Shown in pieces: positions 16,774 through 25,618 of a stretch of DNA of 64,000 nucleotides. The position numbers and the translations under genes are program-made. Source of the DNA: Pseudomonas sp. ANT_H4 (GTDB taxonomy: Bacteria; Pseudomonadota; Gammaproteobacteria; Pseudomonadales; Pseudomonadaceae); the NCBI RefSeq assembly GCF_008369295.1, contig NZ_VOBG01000010.1:1-64000 (forward strand), read 5' to 3'. The notes beneath the pieces were generated by a model. That model made no database searches and was not told the origin of the DNA. It worked only from the letters and a program-made list of their open reading frames with translations. How positions within the stretch are numbered: position 1 is the stretch's first letter; each line of letters starts with the position of its first letter.

Positions 16774-17388
16774 CGTCTTTGCCGCAGCGGCAGTTACTCG
16801 TTGACTGGCTGAGCCAAGCGGTCGCGTCGGGAGCCAGAAAAATCAGAGCCTGTCGGGAAATCGGTCTATCGCTTCGGACCTTGCAGCGGTGGACTGAAAC
16901 AAACGCTATCCAGGCCGATGCCCGAACGACTGTCACACGACCAACGCCGCGTAATGCGCTGAGTGAGGTCGAGCGACAGGCTATTGTGACGCTGGTGCTG
17001 CACTCGGACAACGGCGCGCCGATGAAATCGGTGACGCTGTTGAGCAAAATGTATGAACTGGGCACTACGCCTTCGCGGGGACGACCGCGGGTCAGCAACG
17101 ACAATCCGTACTCGGAGTCGCTGTTTAGAGCACTGCAATACTGCCCGCAATGGCCGCAGGATGGTTTTGCCAGTTTGGACGCCGCACGCGCTTGGGTGAG
17201 GGATCTCATGCGCTGGTACAACACCGAGCACTGGACCATCACGTCTTGCCCGGGGACATGAGCTGTACGAACGAGCCAAAGAGAAAAAGCCTGAGTGGTG
17301 GTCGGGTCGAACACGTAACTGGGAGCCTATCGGCACCGTGCTGTTGAACCCGGATCGAGAGCAACAGGTTGAGAAAAGAGCGGCATAG
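16770..17388 (+). pseudogene. IS3-family transposase OrfB with DDE domain deletion
   Basis: Residues 1-75 are the normal N-terminus (RKIRACREIGLSLRTLQRW). The sequence then passes directly into LHSDNGAPMK, the second catalytic Asp region; the first Asp and about 120 residues are gone. The Glu region (NPYSESLFRALQY) is present. After 17240 the frame shifts, and the true C-terminus (RHELYERAKEKKPEWW, ending EKRAA) lies in another frame to 17388. Non-functional. Confidence 0.78.
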
Positions 17389-17431
17389 TTAGACGGCTGA
17401 TGCGACAACCACCTTGAAAAACGCCGCCCCT

Positions 17432-18082
17432 TCAGTGGATACCCAGGCGGCACGCCCAATTGACCAGATCCGCGATGTTATGCGCATCGAGTTTGCGCAT
17501 GAGATTCAGGCGGTGGGTTTCGACTGTCTTGATGGTGATCGACAGCTTTTCGGCGATATCCCGGTTACGGTCACCTTCGGCAATCAGCTTGAGTATCTGG
17601 CGTTCCCGGGTAGTCATGTTCGTCAACCCGCCGACATTGGGGGCGCTGGTCACGTGCGCCAGACTGAGCGCCGGATCGAGGAAAACCTGACCGGCGATGG
17701 CTGCTTGCAGGCCGGCCAACAGTATCTGCTGGGAGCTCTTCTTCAGTATGTAGGCCTGCGCGCCCGCGGCCAACGCATCGCGGGCACGGTGCTCGGACGC
17801 ATCGGCGGTGACCACCACGATAATCAGCTCGGGACGGCGGCGTTTCAACTGGCGAATTACATCGATTCCATCCATTCCGGGCAAGCCCAGGTCGAGCAGC
17901 ACCGCGTCAGGGTTGAGCTGCTGGCAAGCCGCATAGACGTTCAGGCCGTCGACGACTTCGCCGACGACTTCATAGGCAGGCATCGCCGAAAGCAGGGTTT
18001 TGATGCCGGAGATCAGCAGATAATGATCTTCGACGATCAGCATTCGTTGTGGTGCGGACTTGGGTTGCAGGTAGGACAGCAT
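17432..18082 (-). CDS. NarL/LuxR-type response regulator
   Basis: 216 aa. Receiver domain (residues about 12-130: VEDHYLL, phospho-Asp in AVLLDLGLPGMDG, Lys in ILKKSS) plus C-terminal LuxR HTH (TTRERQILKLIAEGDRNRDI, SITIKTVETHRLNLMRKL). Binds DNA when phosphorylated. No kinase gene is directly beside it; the phosphorelay cluster starting at 20706 is the nearest candidate partner. The ATG at 18082 is preferred to the TTG two codons earlier. The IS3 copy sits 20 bases beyond its 3' end. Confidence 0.87.
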   Translation of the reverse strand: MLSYLQPKSAPQRMLIVEDHYLLISGIKTLLSAMPAYEVVGEVVDGLNVYAACQQLNPDAVLLDLGLPGMDGIDVIRQLKRRRPELIIVVVTADASEHRARDALAAGAQAYILKKSSQQILLAGLQAAIAGQVFLDPALSLAHVTSAPNVGGLTNMTTRERQILKLIAEGDRNRDIAEKLSITIKTVETHRLNLMRKLDAHNIADLVNWACRLGIH

Positions 18083-18902
18083 GATCAAAAGCCTGACTTT
18101 TTTAGGGAATGAGGCGCGAAGGCTATAGAGTTCAGGTGATTGCCGGATTCAGATTTTTCCCAATACTGACAAAGTCGTGCAATTCCTTCCATCGATATCC
18201 CTATGAAGTTTTCATCTTCTCTGGCTGCGCTTGAAACCATTCGTGTGCTTTCGCGAAAGGGACAGCGTTGGCATATGACACCTGTCCGGTGTCCCGGAGT
18301 GCTACGGGGAATACCCGCTGGCGTGTTGGTTCGCAACCCATGACGAGTCGCACCCGGTGTCTACACGAGACGTGTATCGTGGGGCGTCTGGCCACGGTGA
18401 CCGAAGTGCTCGATGCCTTCAATCGCAAGGGTCCCCCACGCTTGCTGGCGGCTTTTCAAAGCATTCCGGGAATGGTCTCAGCCAATCGGTACTTACCCTC
18501 ATCGATTGTCGGCATTGGCGACAATGTGGATTCCCTCTATGTCCAACTGGACAACGGCATGCGCTTGGTCGCTTGTCGATGGCCTTATTCAAGGATCAAG
18601 AGCTGATATCGCTGCCGCTGGAACTATGAATAACCGGATTGAAAAAGGACTATCACTCTCATGCGCAAAACATCAGAGGTTTGCGGTGAAAACCGGTACA
18701 AAACCGATAAAGTCGTAAGTTGTCGTGGGTCAATGTGGTGACACTGATACTTGCCGCGCAAGCGCATAAGAACTTGTGGCTTTGATCCTGTGATCTGAAA
18801 AGTTCAGCCCTGATTGATCGCTACTTATTAATTTTTAATGTGTGCCTGCTCGGTACTTATGCATGTTTTTTTGCATGTTTATCTTGTTGCCAAGGAGTCT
18901 CT
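18083..18902. other. 820 bp with no recognised gene
   Basis: One plus-strand frame (18268-18606) ends with a protein-like stretch (SSIVGIGDNVDSLYVQLDNG) but has no identifiable family, no convincing ribosome site and uneven composition. It may be the tail of a lost gene. The last 150 bases are AT-rich and lead to a good ribosome site for the toxin remnant. Confidence 0.4.
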
Positions 18903-19409
18903 ATGCATATCCAGAATTCCCATGTCGCGTCACAACAGTCTGCGTCGTCAACTTCCGGTATTGAAGCTGCTCAGGCCCCAAGACCTTTGCCGAAGTTTAT
19001 CCAAAGAGTGCATTCAAGACAGTTCCGTCCAATATTCGTATGGTTTGGGTTGGCTCTCAACCTGGTGAGAGCCAGGATAAATACCTGAGGCAATGGGCGG
19101 ATAAAAAACCGGGCAGTACGATCATGTTATGGGTGGACTCTCAACAATTTGACGCTTACTCCACCAACAAGACCGCCCGACAAGAGGCCGAGAAGGTATT
19201 TCCGGACTATCAGGCCGAGAAGCCATTGCGAGGCTTGTTCAGCCAGCTCAAGACCACACGGGATAACACTGATGCACTCCTGAACCTGGGAGCACAAAAG
19301 CAAGCACTGAGTGAACTGAACAACGAGCTGTCAGCCAAGGGTAATGAGTCCTGGAAAGAAAAACGGAGGGTCAGTTTTGCATCGGTACTGACAGTTATCC
19401 CGCATGGCT
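18903..19409 (+). pseudogene. TcdA/TcdB-like glycosyltransferase toxin, truncated and frameshifted
   Basis: Starts at ATG 18903 with AAGGAG 6 bases upstream. About 30 residues run in the first frame. After a frameshift near 18985 the other frame continues FAEVYPKSAFKTVPSNIRM, VWVGSQPGESQDKYLRQW and ADKKPGSTIMLWVDS, matching the N-terminal nucleotide-sugar-binding start of large clostridial-toxin-type and related bacterial effector glycosyltransferases. It stops at 19409 before the DxD catalytic motif could appear. Only about 170 codons remain of a protein that is normally several hundred residues or more. Confidence 0.6.
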
Positions 19410-20123
19410 GATGGCTGGGATGAGAGCTGCCTGGGCACGCAGGCGAAATTGGGTGGGGTTACAGAGGTAACGCTTGCGAAAGCTCTCGGTGAAATGCCCG
19501 TGATTGGAGAAGCCGCATTCAAGGGCAATGTCCAGTACACGCATCGGGGTGGACAGCAGCAGTTCACGGGCCCGGGTCAGTCGGCGTTCCTGGAGCCAGC
19601 GCTTGGCAGAAAGGCCGTATTTCTCCTGGAACAACAGATTGAACTTGCGTAGTGGCATGTTGAACTCCAGTGCATAGCGCGCAACCGACCACTGGTTCAG
19701 GGCGTGTGTTTCGATGAACTCGAAGAACGGTTCGTCTCCAGTCATGATGTGTTGCAGCAGTGCGGTGAAATAGCGCCGGTCCACGCCCAGGCAATAGATA
19801 TAGGCAAAGCGCAGCAATGTATTGGGGGTTCCCTTGGCCAACAGTTCGAGCACGCTGATCACATCATCCTGCGCCTTCACCATTCTGATGGGCGCACGCC
19901 AAAACAGGGTGCCATGGGTGACGCCGAGCAAATCCACGACATCGGCGTACAGGTGCTTGAAGTCGGCGGGGTAGAAATCGAAGTACTGAAGGTCGCTGTT
20001 TACACTGCAGGGCGCCGTTTCGCGGCTCGCCACGACAATAGAGTTTGGCGGTATGAGTTGCACTGTGCCGTCAACCTGTACCTTGCCGCCGTACTTTCCG
20101 AATAGAAATCGTACTGCCTGCAT
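19395..20123 (-). CDS. AraC-family transcriptional regulator
   Basis: 242 aa. The C-terminal double HTH (residues about 140-235: [20 protein letters not shown], then [20 protein letters not shown]) is well conserved. The N-terminal 130 residues are a degenerate cupin-like domain with no recognised ligand motif. Its 3' end overlaps the last codons of the toxin remnant on the opposite strand. The general layout is like that of AraC regulators of virulence loci, so it may once have controlled the adjacent toxin; this is inference. Confidence 0.83.
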   Translation of the reverse strand: MQAVRFLFGKYGGKVQVDGTVQLIPPNSIVVASRETAPCSVNSDLQYFDFYPADFKHLYADVVDLLGVTHGTLFWRAPIRMVKAQDDVISVLELLAKGTPNTLLRFAYIYCLGVDRRYFTALLQHIMTGDEPFFEFIETHALNQWSVARYALEFNMPLRKFNLLFQEKYGLSAKRWLQERRLTRARELLLSTPMRVLDIALECGFSNHGHFTESFRKRYLCNPTQFRLRAQAALIPAISHAG

Positions 20124-20310
20124 CGGTCCTCCCTTCCTGAATCACTGTCTGAGTGAACTCCATGGTCACGCGGGTGCTGAAAAATATGCATCGGGTGATT
20201 ACCTGAAAGATAAGACGTGGGCGCGATCATTTTCATCAGTAACCGACTAAATATGTAAGCCGATGGCGCTTCGGTGAAAATTAGAATGTTTGAGGGGAAC
20301 TCAGAAGAGT

Positions 20311-20470
20311 CAATGCCGTTGCTCTGCGGGCTGCGTACTGGGGTAGTCACCGGCTGCAAACCGATCTGTCGAGCAAACAGGCGCGTCTGTTCGGCGGTGT
20401 AGGCCGAGCCGTTATTGCTTAGCCATTGCACCGGTGACGGCAGAAGCGGGTTTGTCGAATCAGTCGCTTA
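20311..20470 (-). mobile_element. IS3-family OrfB fragment
   Basis: A minus-strand frame reads [34 protein letters not shown] and RSPQSNG. This is the second-Asp region of an IS2/IS3-type OrfB with its Asp changed to Asn (SNNGS instead of SDNGS). No ends of the element remain. The surrounding 20124-20705 has no other gene and must contain the promoters of the AraC gene and of the kinase cluster. Confidence 0.65.
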
Positions 20471-20705
20471 AGCTGCTCATGAATACATATGACATTGGGT
20501 GGGGGTGGCCGCCGCCGTGGTTCCAGATTCAGGTACCTTCCCGTGTAAGGAATAAAGTCAATGACCGGGTGTGACAGTCGCCATTACTTCTCGGTTTTTC
20601 AACAGCCTAGGTAGTATTTGTACTCGACTGCGGCAGAAAAATAGCGTTCAAGCGCGACTTTGGGGCAAACTCCTTGTTTTTCTGCACTTTGGCCAAGGCA
20701 TGCCC

Positions 20706-23700
20706 ATGATTCCTGCGTCGTCAGTCGATGAGAAAAGTTTCCGCAAGCTTCTGAGCCGTAACGTGGCACTGCCACTGAGCGTTGGCGTGCTCAGTGCGGT
20801 ATTTTTCGTTTGCCTGATCACTTACTTGTTGTCGGTGATTCAATGGGTCGGGCACACGGACCGGGTGATCAACAATCTCAATGAGACTTCGAAGCTGACC
20901 ATCGACCTGGAAACCGGAATGCGCGGCTTCCTGATCACCGGCGACGAGCATTTCCTCGACCCTTATGAGGTCGCCAAGCCGCGGATCATTTCCGACCTGC
21001 GCGGGTTGCAGGAGTTGGTGGCCGACAATCCGCAACAGTTTGACCGTCTCAAGCGCCTGGAGTCCTTGCAGGTGGAATGGAACGGCTACGCCCAGGCAAT
21101 GATCAGCCTGCGTCGCGAGAACGGTGATTACCGGGCGGCGGTCCAGGCCGGCCGGGGCAAGCGCCTGACTGACGAGATTCGCAAGGAATACGACCAAGCG
21201 GTGGCCATGGAGCAACAGCTGCGGATCAGCCGTAATGAAGACGTCACCCGTATCACGGTGATGAGCGTTACCCTCTATCTGCTGCTTGTGCTCGGGCTCA
21301 GTGGTTTTCTGGCGTACATTGGTAGAAAAAATCTCTTAGCACTTTCAGAGAGTTACAGCACAAGTCTCGCGTCACAACAGAAGATAGCCAAGCGCCTGGA
21401 ACAGCAAGCCTGGCTACGCAACGGCCAGACCGAACTGGCAGAGCAGGTGCTGGGGCAACTGACCCTGGACCTGCTGGGCCGCAACATCCTGCAGTTCTTT
21501 GCCCAATACATGGGCACGGTGGTCGCTGCACTGTATGTACGTGAAGAACACGGCGGTCTGAAGCGGGTGGCCACCTATGGTTTCTCTCGTGAACAGGAAC
21601 AGCAGGAACAGTCGATCTACAGTAATGAGGGCATCGTTGGCCAGTCTGCCCAACAGGGCCGGTTGATTCGTCTGGATGACGTGCCGGTGGACTACTTCAA
21701 GGTCAGTTCGGGCCTGGGGGAGGGCGTGACGCGCAGTGTGCTGGTGGTGCCTACCAGCGACGATGATCGTGTTAACGGTGTGATCGAACTGGGCTTTCTG
21801 CGTCCCCTCGACGAGCGCGATGTCGAGTTGCTGGAGCTGATTGCCGGCAACATCGGCACTTCTATCGAAGCCGCGCGTTATCGCCAGCGTTTGCAGGAAG
21901 TGCTGGCCGAGACCCAGCAGCTCAACGAAGAGCTGCAAGTGCAACAGGAAGAACTCAAGACGGCGAACGAAGAGTTGGAAGAGCAGTCGCGCATCCTCAA
22001 GGAGTCCCAGGCTCACCTGGAAACCCAGCAGGCCGAGCTTGAACAAACCAATGAACAACTGGCCGAGCAGACCCAGACCCTAGCCGACCAGCGCGATGCC
22101 ATGGACCGCAAAAACGGTGAACTCAAACTGGCCCAGACTGAACTGCAAGAGCGCGCCGACGAGTTGCAGCGCTCCAGCAAGTACAAGTCCGAATTCCTCG
22201 CCAACATGTCCCACGAGTTGCGCACACCGCTCAACAGTTCGTTGATCCTGGCCAAGTTGCTGGCCGAGAACCCCCAGGAAAACCTCAGCGCCGAGCAGGT
22301 CAAGTTTGCCGAGTCGATTTATTCGGCCGGTAATGACTTGCTCAACCTGATCAACGACATCCTCGATATATCCAAGGTCGAGGCCGGTAAGCTGGAAGTG
22401 CGCCCGGAAAACACCAGTGTGGCGCGCCTGGTGGATGGCTTGCGCGGGATGTTCGAGCCGCTGGCGGCCGACCGCAAGCTGGCCTTCCAGGTGGAGGTGC
22501 AGGAAGGCGCACCGCTGATGCTGTTCACCGATTGCCAGCGACTGGAGCAAATTCTCAAGAACCTGCTGTCCAATGCGGTCAAGTTCACCGAGCACGGTCA
22601 GGTCAGCCTGACGGCGTCGCGTGCGCCAGGGGAGGGCATAGCCTTCACTGTGCGGGACTCGGGGATCGGCATCGCCCCGGATCAGCAGGAAAGCATCTTC
22701 GAAGCCTTCCGCCAGGCCGACGGCACCACCAATCGCCGTTACGGCGGCACCGGGCTGGGGCTGTCGATTTCCCGGGACCTGGCGACCTTGCTGGGCGGGT
22801 ATATCAGCGTCACCAGCGAGCCGGGCCAGGGCAGTATCTTTACTCTGGTGCTGCCGGAACAGTATGTCGAGCGCGACGAAGACACCCCGGTCGTCGAGCA
22901 GCCTCGGGCTGTTGCCGCCCCAGTGCCGGCAAACATCTTGGTCTCGCCGCTGCCGATAGCCCAAGAGGTGGTGATTGCGCGCTTTGCCGATGACCGCGAC
23001 AAGGCCCCCTTTGCTACCCGCTGCATCCTGGTGGTGGAAGATGAGCCGAACTTTGCGGGCATCCTCTTCGACCTGGCCCATGAGTTGGGTTACCAGTGCC
23101 TGGTAGCCCACGGTGCGGACGAAGGTTACAACCTGGCCGAACAATTCATTCCCGACGCGATCCTGCTGGACATGCGCCTGCCGGACCATTCCGGGCTAAC
23201 TGTGCTGCAACGTCTCAAGGAGCACGCAGGGACCCGGCACATTCCGGTGCACGTGATTTCCGTGGAAGACCGCGTGGAAGCCGCGATGCACATGGGCGCC
23301 ATCGGTTATGCGGTCAAACCGACCACCCGCGAAGAACTCAAGGATGTGTTCGCCCGCCTGGAAGCCAAGCTGACCCAGAAGGTCAAACGTATCCTGCTGG
23401 TGGAAGACGACGACCTGCAGCGCGACAGTATTGCCCGCCTGATCGGCGACGATGATATTGAGATCACCGCCGTAGGCTTCGCCCAGGAAGCTTTGGACCT
23501 GCTGCGCACCAACATCTACGACTGCATGATCATCGATTTGAAGCTACCAGACATGCTCGGCAACGAGCTGCTCAAACGCATGTCCACCGAGGATATCTGT
23601 TCGTTCCCGCCGGTGATTATCTACACCGGGCGCAACCTGACCCGTGATGAAGAGGCGGAACTGCGCAAGTATTCACGCTCGATCATCATCAAAGGCGCTC

Positions 23701-24200
23701 GCTCACCTGAACGTTTGCTGGACGAGGTGACACTTTTTCTGCACAAAGTCGAATCCCAGTTGTCCCATGAACGCCAGAAGATGCTCAAGACGGCCCGCAG
23801 CCGCGACAAGGTTTTCGAGGGACGCAAGGTGCTGTTGGTGGACGACGATGTACGCAATATCTTCGCCCTCACCAGCGCCCTGGAACATAAGGGCGCGATT
23901 GTCGTCATTGGCCGTAACGGCCGTGAGGCGATCGAAAAACTCAATGAAATCGATGACATTGACCTGGTTCTGATGGACGTGATGATGCCGGAGATGGACG
24001 GCTACGAGGCCACCGCGCTGATCCGCCAGGACCCGCGCTGGCGCAAGCTGCCGATCATCGCGGTGACGGCCAAGGCCATGAAGGATGATCAGGAGCGCTG
24101 CCTGGCGGCAGGCTCCAACGATTACCTGGCCAAGCCCATCGACCTTGATCGACTGTTTTCGTTGATCCGTGTGTGGCTACCGAAGATGGAACGCATTTAA
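20706..24200 (+). CDS. CHASE3-GAF hybrid histidine kinase with three receiver domains
   Basis: 1164 aa inner-membrane sensor. TM1 about 17-40, periplasmic CHASE3 domain (LETGMRGFLITGDEHFLDPY) about 45-180, TM2 about 185-210, GAF about 240-385, a long Glu/Gln coiled coil about 390-490, HisKA with His503 (NMSHELRTPLN), and HATPase (LLSNAVKF, DSGIGIAPDQ, GGTGLGLSIS). Three receivers follow with Asp822, Asp944 and Asp1091. The ATG at 20706 has AAGG 8 bases upstream; an in-frame ATG at 20700 is nearly as good. First gene of an operon with CheR-like, CheB-like and receiver-kinase genes, an arrangement common for multi-receiver stress or biofilm phosphorelays. Signal unknown. Confidence 0.9.
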   Translation: MIPASSVDEKSFRKLLSRNVALPLSVGVLSAVFFVCLITYLLSVIQWVGHTDRVINNLNETSKLTIDLETGMRGFLITGDEHFLDPYEVAKPRIISDLRGLQELVADNPQQFDRLKRLESLQVEWNGYAQAMISLRRENGDYRAAVQAGRGKRLTDEIRKEYDQAVAMEQQLRISRNEDVTRITVMSVTLYLLLVLGLSGFLAYIGRKNLLALSESYSTSLASQQKIAKRLEQQAWLRNGQTELAEQVLGQLTLDLLGRNILQFFAQYMGTVVAALYVREEHGGLKRVATYGFSREQEQQEQSIYSNEGIVGQSAQQGRLIRLDDVPVDYFKVSSGLGEGVTRSVLVVPTSDDDRVNGVIELGFLRPLDERDVELLELIAGNIGTSIEAARYRQRLQEVLAETQQLNEELQVQQEELKTANEELEEQSRILKESQAHLETQQAELEQTNEQLAEQTQTLADQRDAMDRKNGELKLAQTELQERADELQRSSKYKSEFLANMSHELRTPLNSSLILAKLLAENPQENLSAEQVKFAESIYSAGNDLLNLINDILDISKVEAGKLEVRPENTSVARLVDGLRGMFEPLAADRKLAFQVEVQEGAPLMLFTDCQRLEQILKNLLSNAVKFTEHGQVSLTASRAPGEGIAFTVRDSGIGIAPDQQESIFEAFRQADGTTNRRYGGTGLGLSISRDLATLLGGYISVTSEPGQGSIFTLVLPEQYVERDEDTPVVEQPRAVAAPVPANILVSPLPIAQEVVIARFADDRDKAPFATRCILVVEDEPNFAGILFDLAHELGYQCLVAHGADEGYNLAEQFIPDAILLDMRLPDHSGLTVLQRLKEHAGTRHIPVHVISVEDRVEAAMHMGAIGYAVKPTTREELKDVFARLEAKLTQKVKRILLVEDDDLQRDSIARLIGDDDIEITAVGFAQEALDLLRTNIYDCMIIDLKLPDMLGNELLKRMSTEDICSFPPVIIYTGRNLTRDEEAELRKYSRSIIIKGARSPERLLDEVTLFLHKVESQLSHERQKMLKTARSRDKVFEGRKVLLVDDDVRNIFALTSALEHKGAIVVIGRNGREAIEKLNEIDDIDLVLMDVMMPEMDGYEATALIRQDPRWRKLPIIAVTAKAMKDDQERCLAAGSNDYLAKPIDLDRLFSLIRVWLPKMERI

Positions 24201-25016
24201 TTGGAACGAAACACTGACATCGAACTGCGTCTGTTGATTGAGGCGATTTACCTCAAGTACAGCTATGACTTTCGTGACTACTCCGGCGCCTCGGTCAAGC
24301 GCCGCGTCGCCCATGCCTTGCGCCAGTTCGACTGCAAGACCATTTCGGCCTTGCAGGAACGGGTGTTGCACGACCCTACGGCGTTCATGCAGTTGCTGCA
24401 ATTTCTGACCATTCCCGTCAGCGAGATGTTTCGCGACCCTTCGCACTTTCTGGCGATTCGCCAGGAAGTGGTGCCGCTGCTCAAGACCTACCCGTCGATC
24501 AAGATATGGATCGCCGGTTGCAGCACCGGCGAAGAGGTGTACTCCATGGCGATCCTTCTGCGGGAAGAGGGCTTGTTGGAGCGCACGATTATCTACGCCA
24601 CCGATATCAACCCCAGCTCCCTGGAAAAAGCCAAGCAAGGAATTTTCTCCCTGGAAAATATCCGTGCCTACACCCATAACTATCAGCAGGCCGGTGGAAA
24701 ACGTTCGTTTGCCGACTATTACACGGCGGCTTACGATTACGCGATCTTCGACAAAAGCCTGCGAGAGAACGTTACCTTCGCCGATCACAGCCTGGCGACC
24801 GATAGCGTATTTTCTGAAACGCAGTTAATTTCATGTCGTAACGTACTGATTTATTTCAATAAAAAATTGCAGGATAGGGCGTTTGGATTGTTTCATGAGT
24901 CGCTGTGCCATCGTGGCTTCCTGGTGCTGGGCAGCAAGGAAACCCTGGACTTTTCCAGCTACAGCAAACAGTTCGAACCCCTGGTCAAACCAGAACGGAT
25001 CTACCGAAAATCATGA
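24201..25016 (+). CDS. CheR-type protein glutamate methyltransferase
   Basis: 271 aa. N-terminal helical CheR domain (residues about 5-65, YDFRDYSGASVKRRVAHALR) and SAM-binding domain (IWIAGCSTGEEVYSMAILL, YATDINPSSLEKAKQGIF, ISCRNVLIYF). Begins with TTG directly after the stop of the sensor kinase, so it is co-translated. It has no chemoreceptor or TPR extension. Presumed to methylate a Glu side chain, perhaps in the kinase coiled coil. Confidence 0.85.
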   Translation: MERNTDIELRLLIEAIYLKYSYDFRDYSGASVKRRVAHALRQFDCKTISALQERVLHDPTAFMQLLQFLTIPVSEMFRDPSHFLAIRQEVVPLLKTYPSIKIWIAGCSTGEEVYSMAILLREEGLLERTIIYATDINPSSLEKAKQGIFSLENIRAYTHNYQQAGGKRSFADYYTAAYDYAIFDKSLRENVTFADHSLATDSVFSETQLISCRNVLIYFNKKLQDRAFGLFHESLCHRGFLVLGSKETLDFSSYSKQFEPLVKPERIYRKS

Positions 25017-25618
25017 ATGAAGCCGCTACAGGCCAGTTGTACGCGCCCGGTATCGAAGCCATTGTCATAGGGGCATCCGCAGGCGGCGTCGAGGCGCTGT
25101 TGAATATTTTCGGCGCCTTGCCAAAGGGCTTCGGCCTGCCAATCATTGCCGTCCTGCATTTGCCCGACGAGCGTTACAGCCTGCTGGCGGAAGTCTTTGC
25201 CCGCCGCCTGCCGATACCGGTCAGGGAAGCGCGCGACAAGGAGCTGATCGAGGCCGGCACTTTGTATTTTGCTGGCCCCGGTTATCATTTGTCGGTGGAG
25301 CATGACCGCAGTCTGTCATTGAGCCAGGAGGACCGTGTGCACTACTCGCGCCCAGCCATTGATTACTTGTTTGAGTCGGCCGCCGATGCCTATGGCACGG
25401 GCCTGCTGGCGATACTGCTCACCGGCGCCAACCAGGACGGCGCCCAAGGCCTGGCCCACGTCAAGCAATACGGCGGCACCACTGTGGTCCAGGACCCAAC
25501 GGAGGCGCGGGCGGCGGTCATGCCCCTAGCGGCCCTGGCGTTGCATATTCCCGACCATGTTCTTACCTTGAGCCGTATCGGCGCCTTGTTGGCTTCCCTG
25601 GAATCATCCCCATGCTAA
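25013..25618 (+). CDS. CheB-type methylesterase without receiver domain
   Basis: 201 aa consisting of the CheB catalytic domain alone: Ser in IGASAGG, His in VLHLPDERYS and Asp in LTGANQDGAQGL. The N-terminal receiver that controls normal CheB is absent, so control must come from elsewhere, perhaps the receivers of its operon partners. Overlaps the CheR-like gene by 4 bases (ATGA). Confidence 0.86.
   Translation: MNEAATGQLYAPGIEAIVIGASAGGVEALLNIFGALPKGFGLPIIAVLHLPDERYSLLAEVFARRLPIPVREARDKELIEAGTLYFAGPGYHLSVEHDRSLSLSQEDRVHYSRPAIDYLFESAADAYGTGLLAILLTGANQDGAQGLAHVKQYGGTTVVQDPTEARAAVMPLAALALHIPDHVLTLSRIGALLASLESSPC

Larger units (their letters stand above)
16213..17411 (+). mobile_element. IS3-family insertion sequence, internally deleted
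   Basis: Imperfect terminal repeats: left end TAGTTGTCGC (16213-16222), right end inverted TGGTTGTCGC (17402-17411), with further partial matches inward. It contains an intact orfA and an orfB lacking the middle of its DDE domain. About 1.2 kb remain. No clear target duplication was seen. Confidence 0.75.

Noticed and set aside
22080..23189. Long minus-strand frame of 369 codons
   Set aside because: Antisense to the sensor kinase; high-GC shadow frame.
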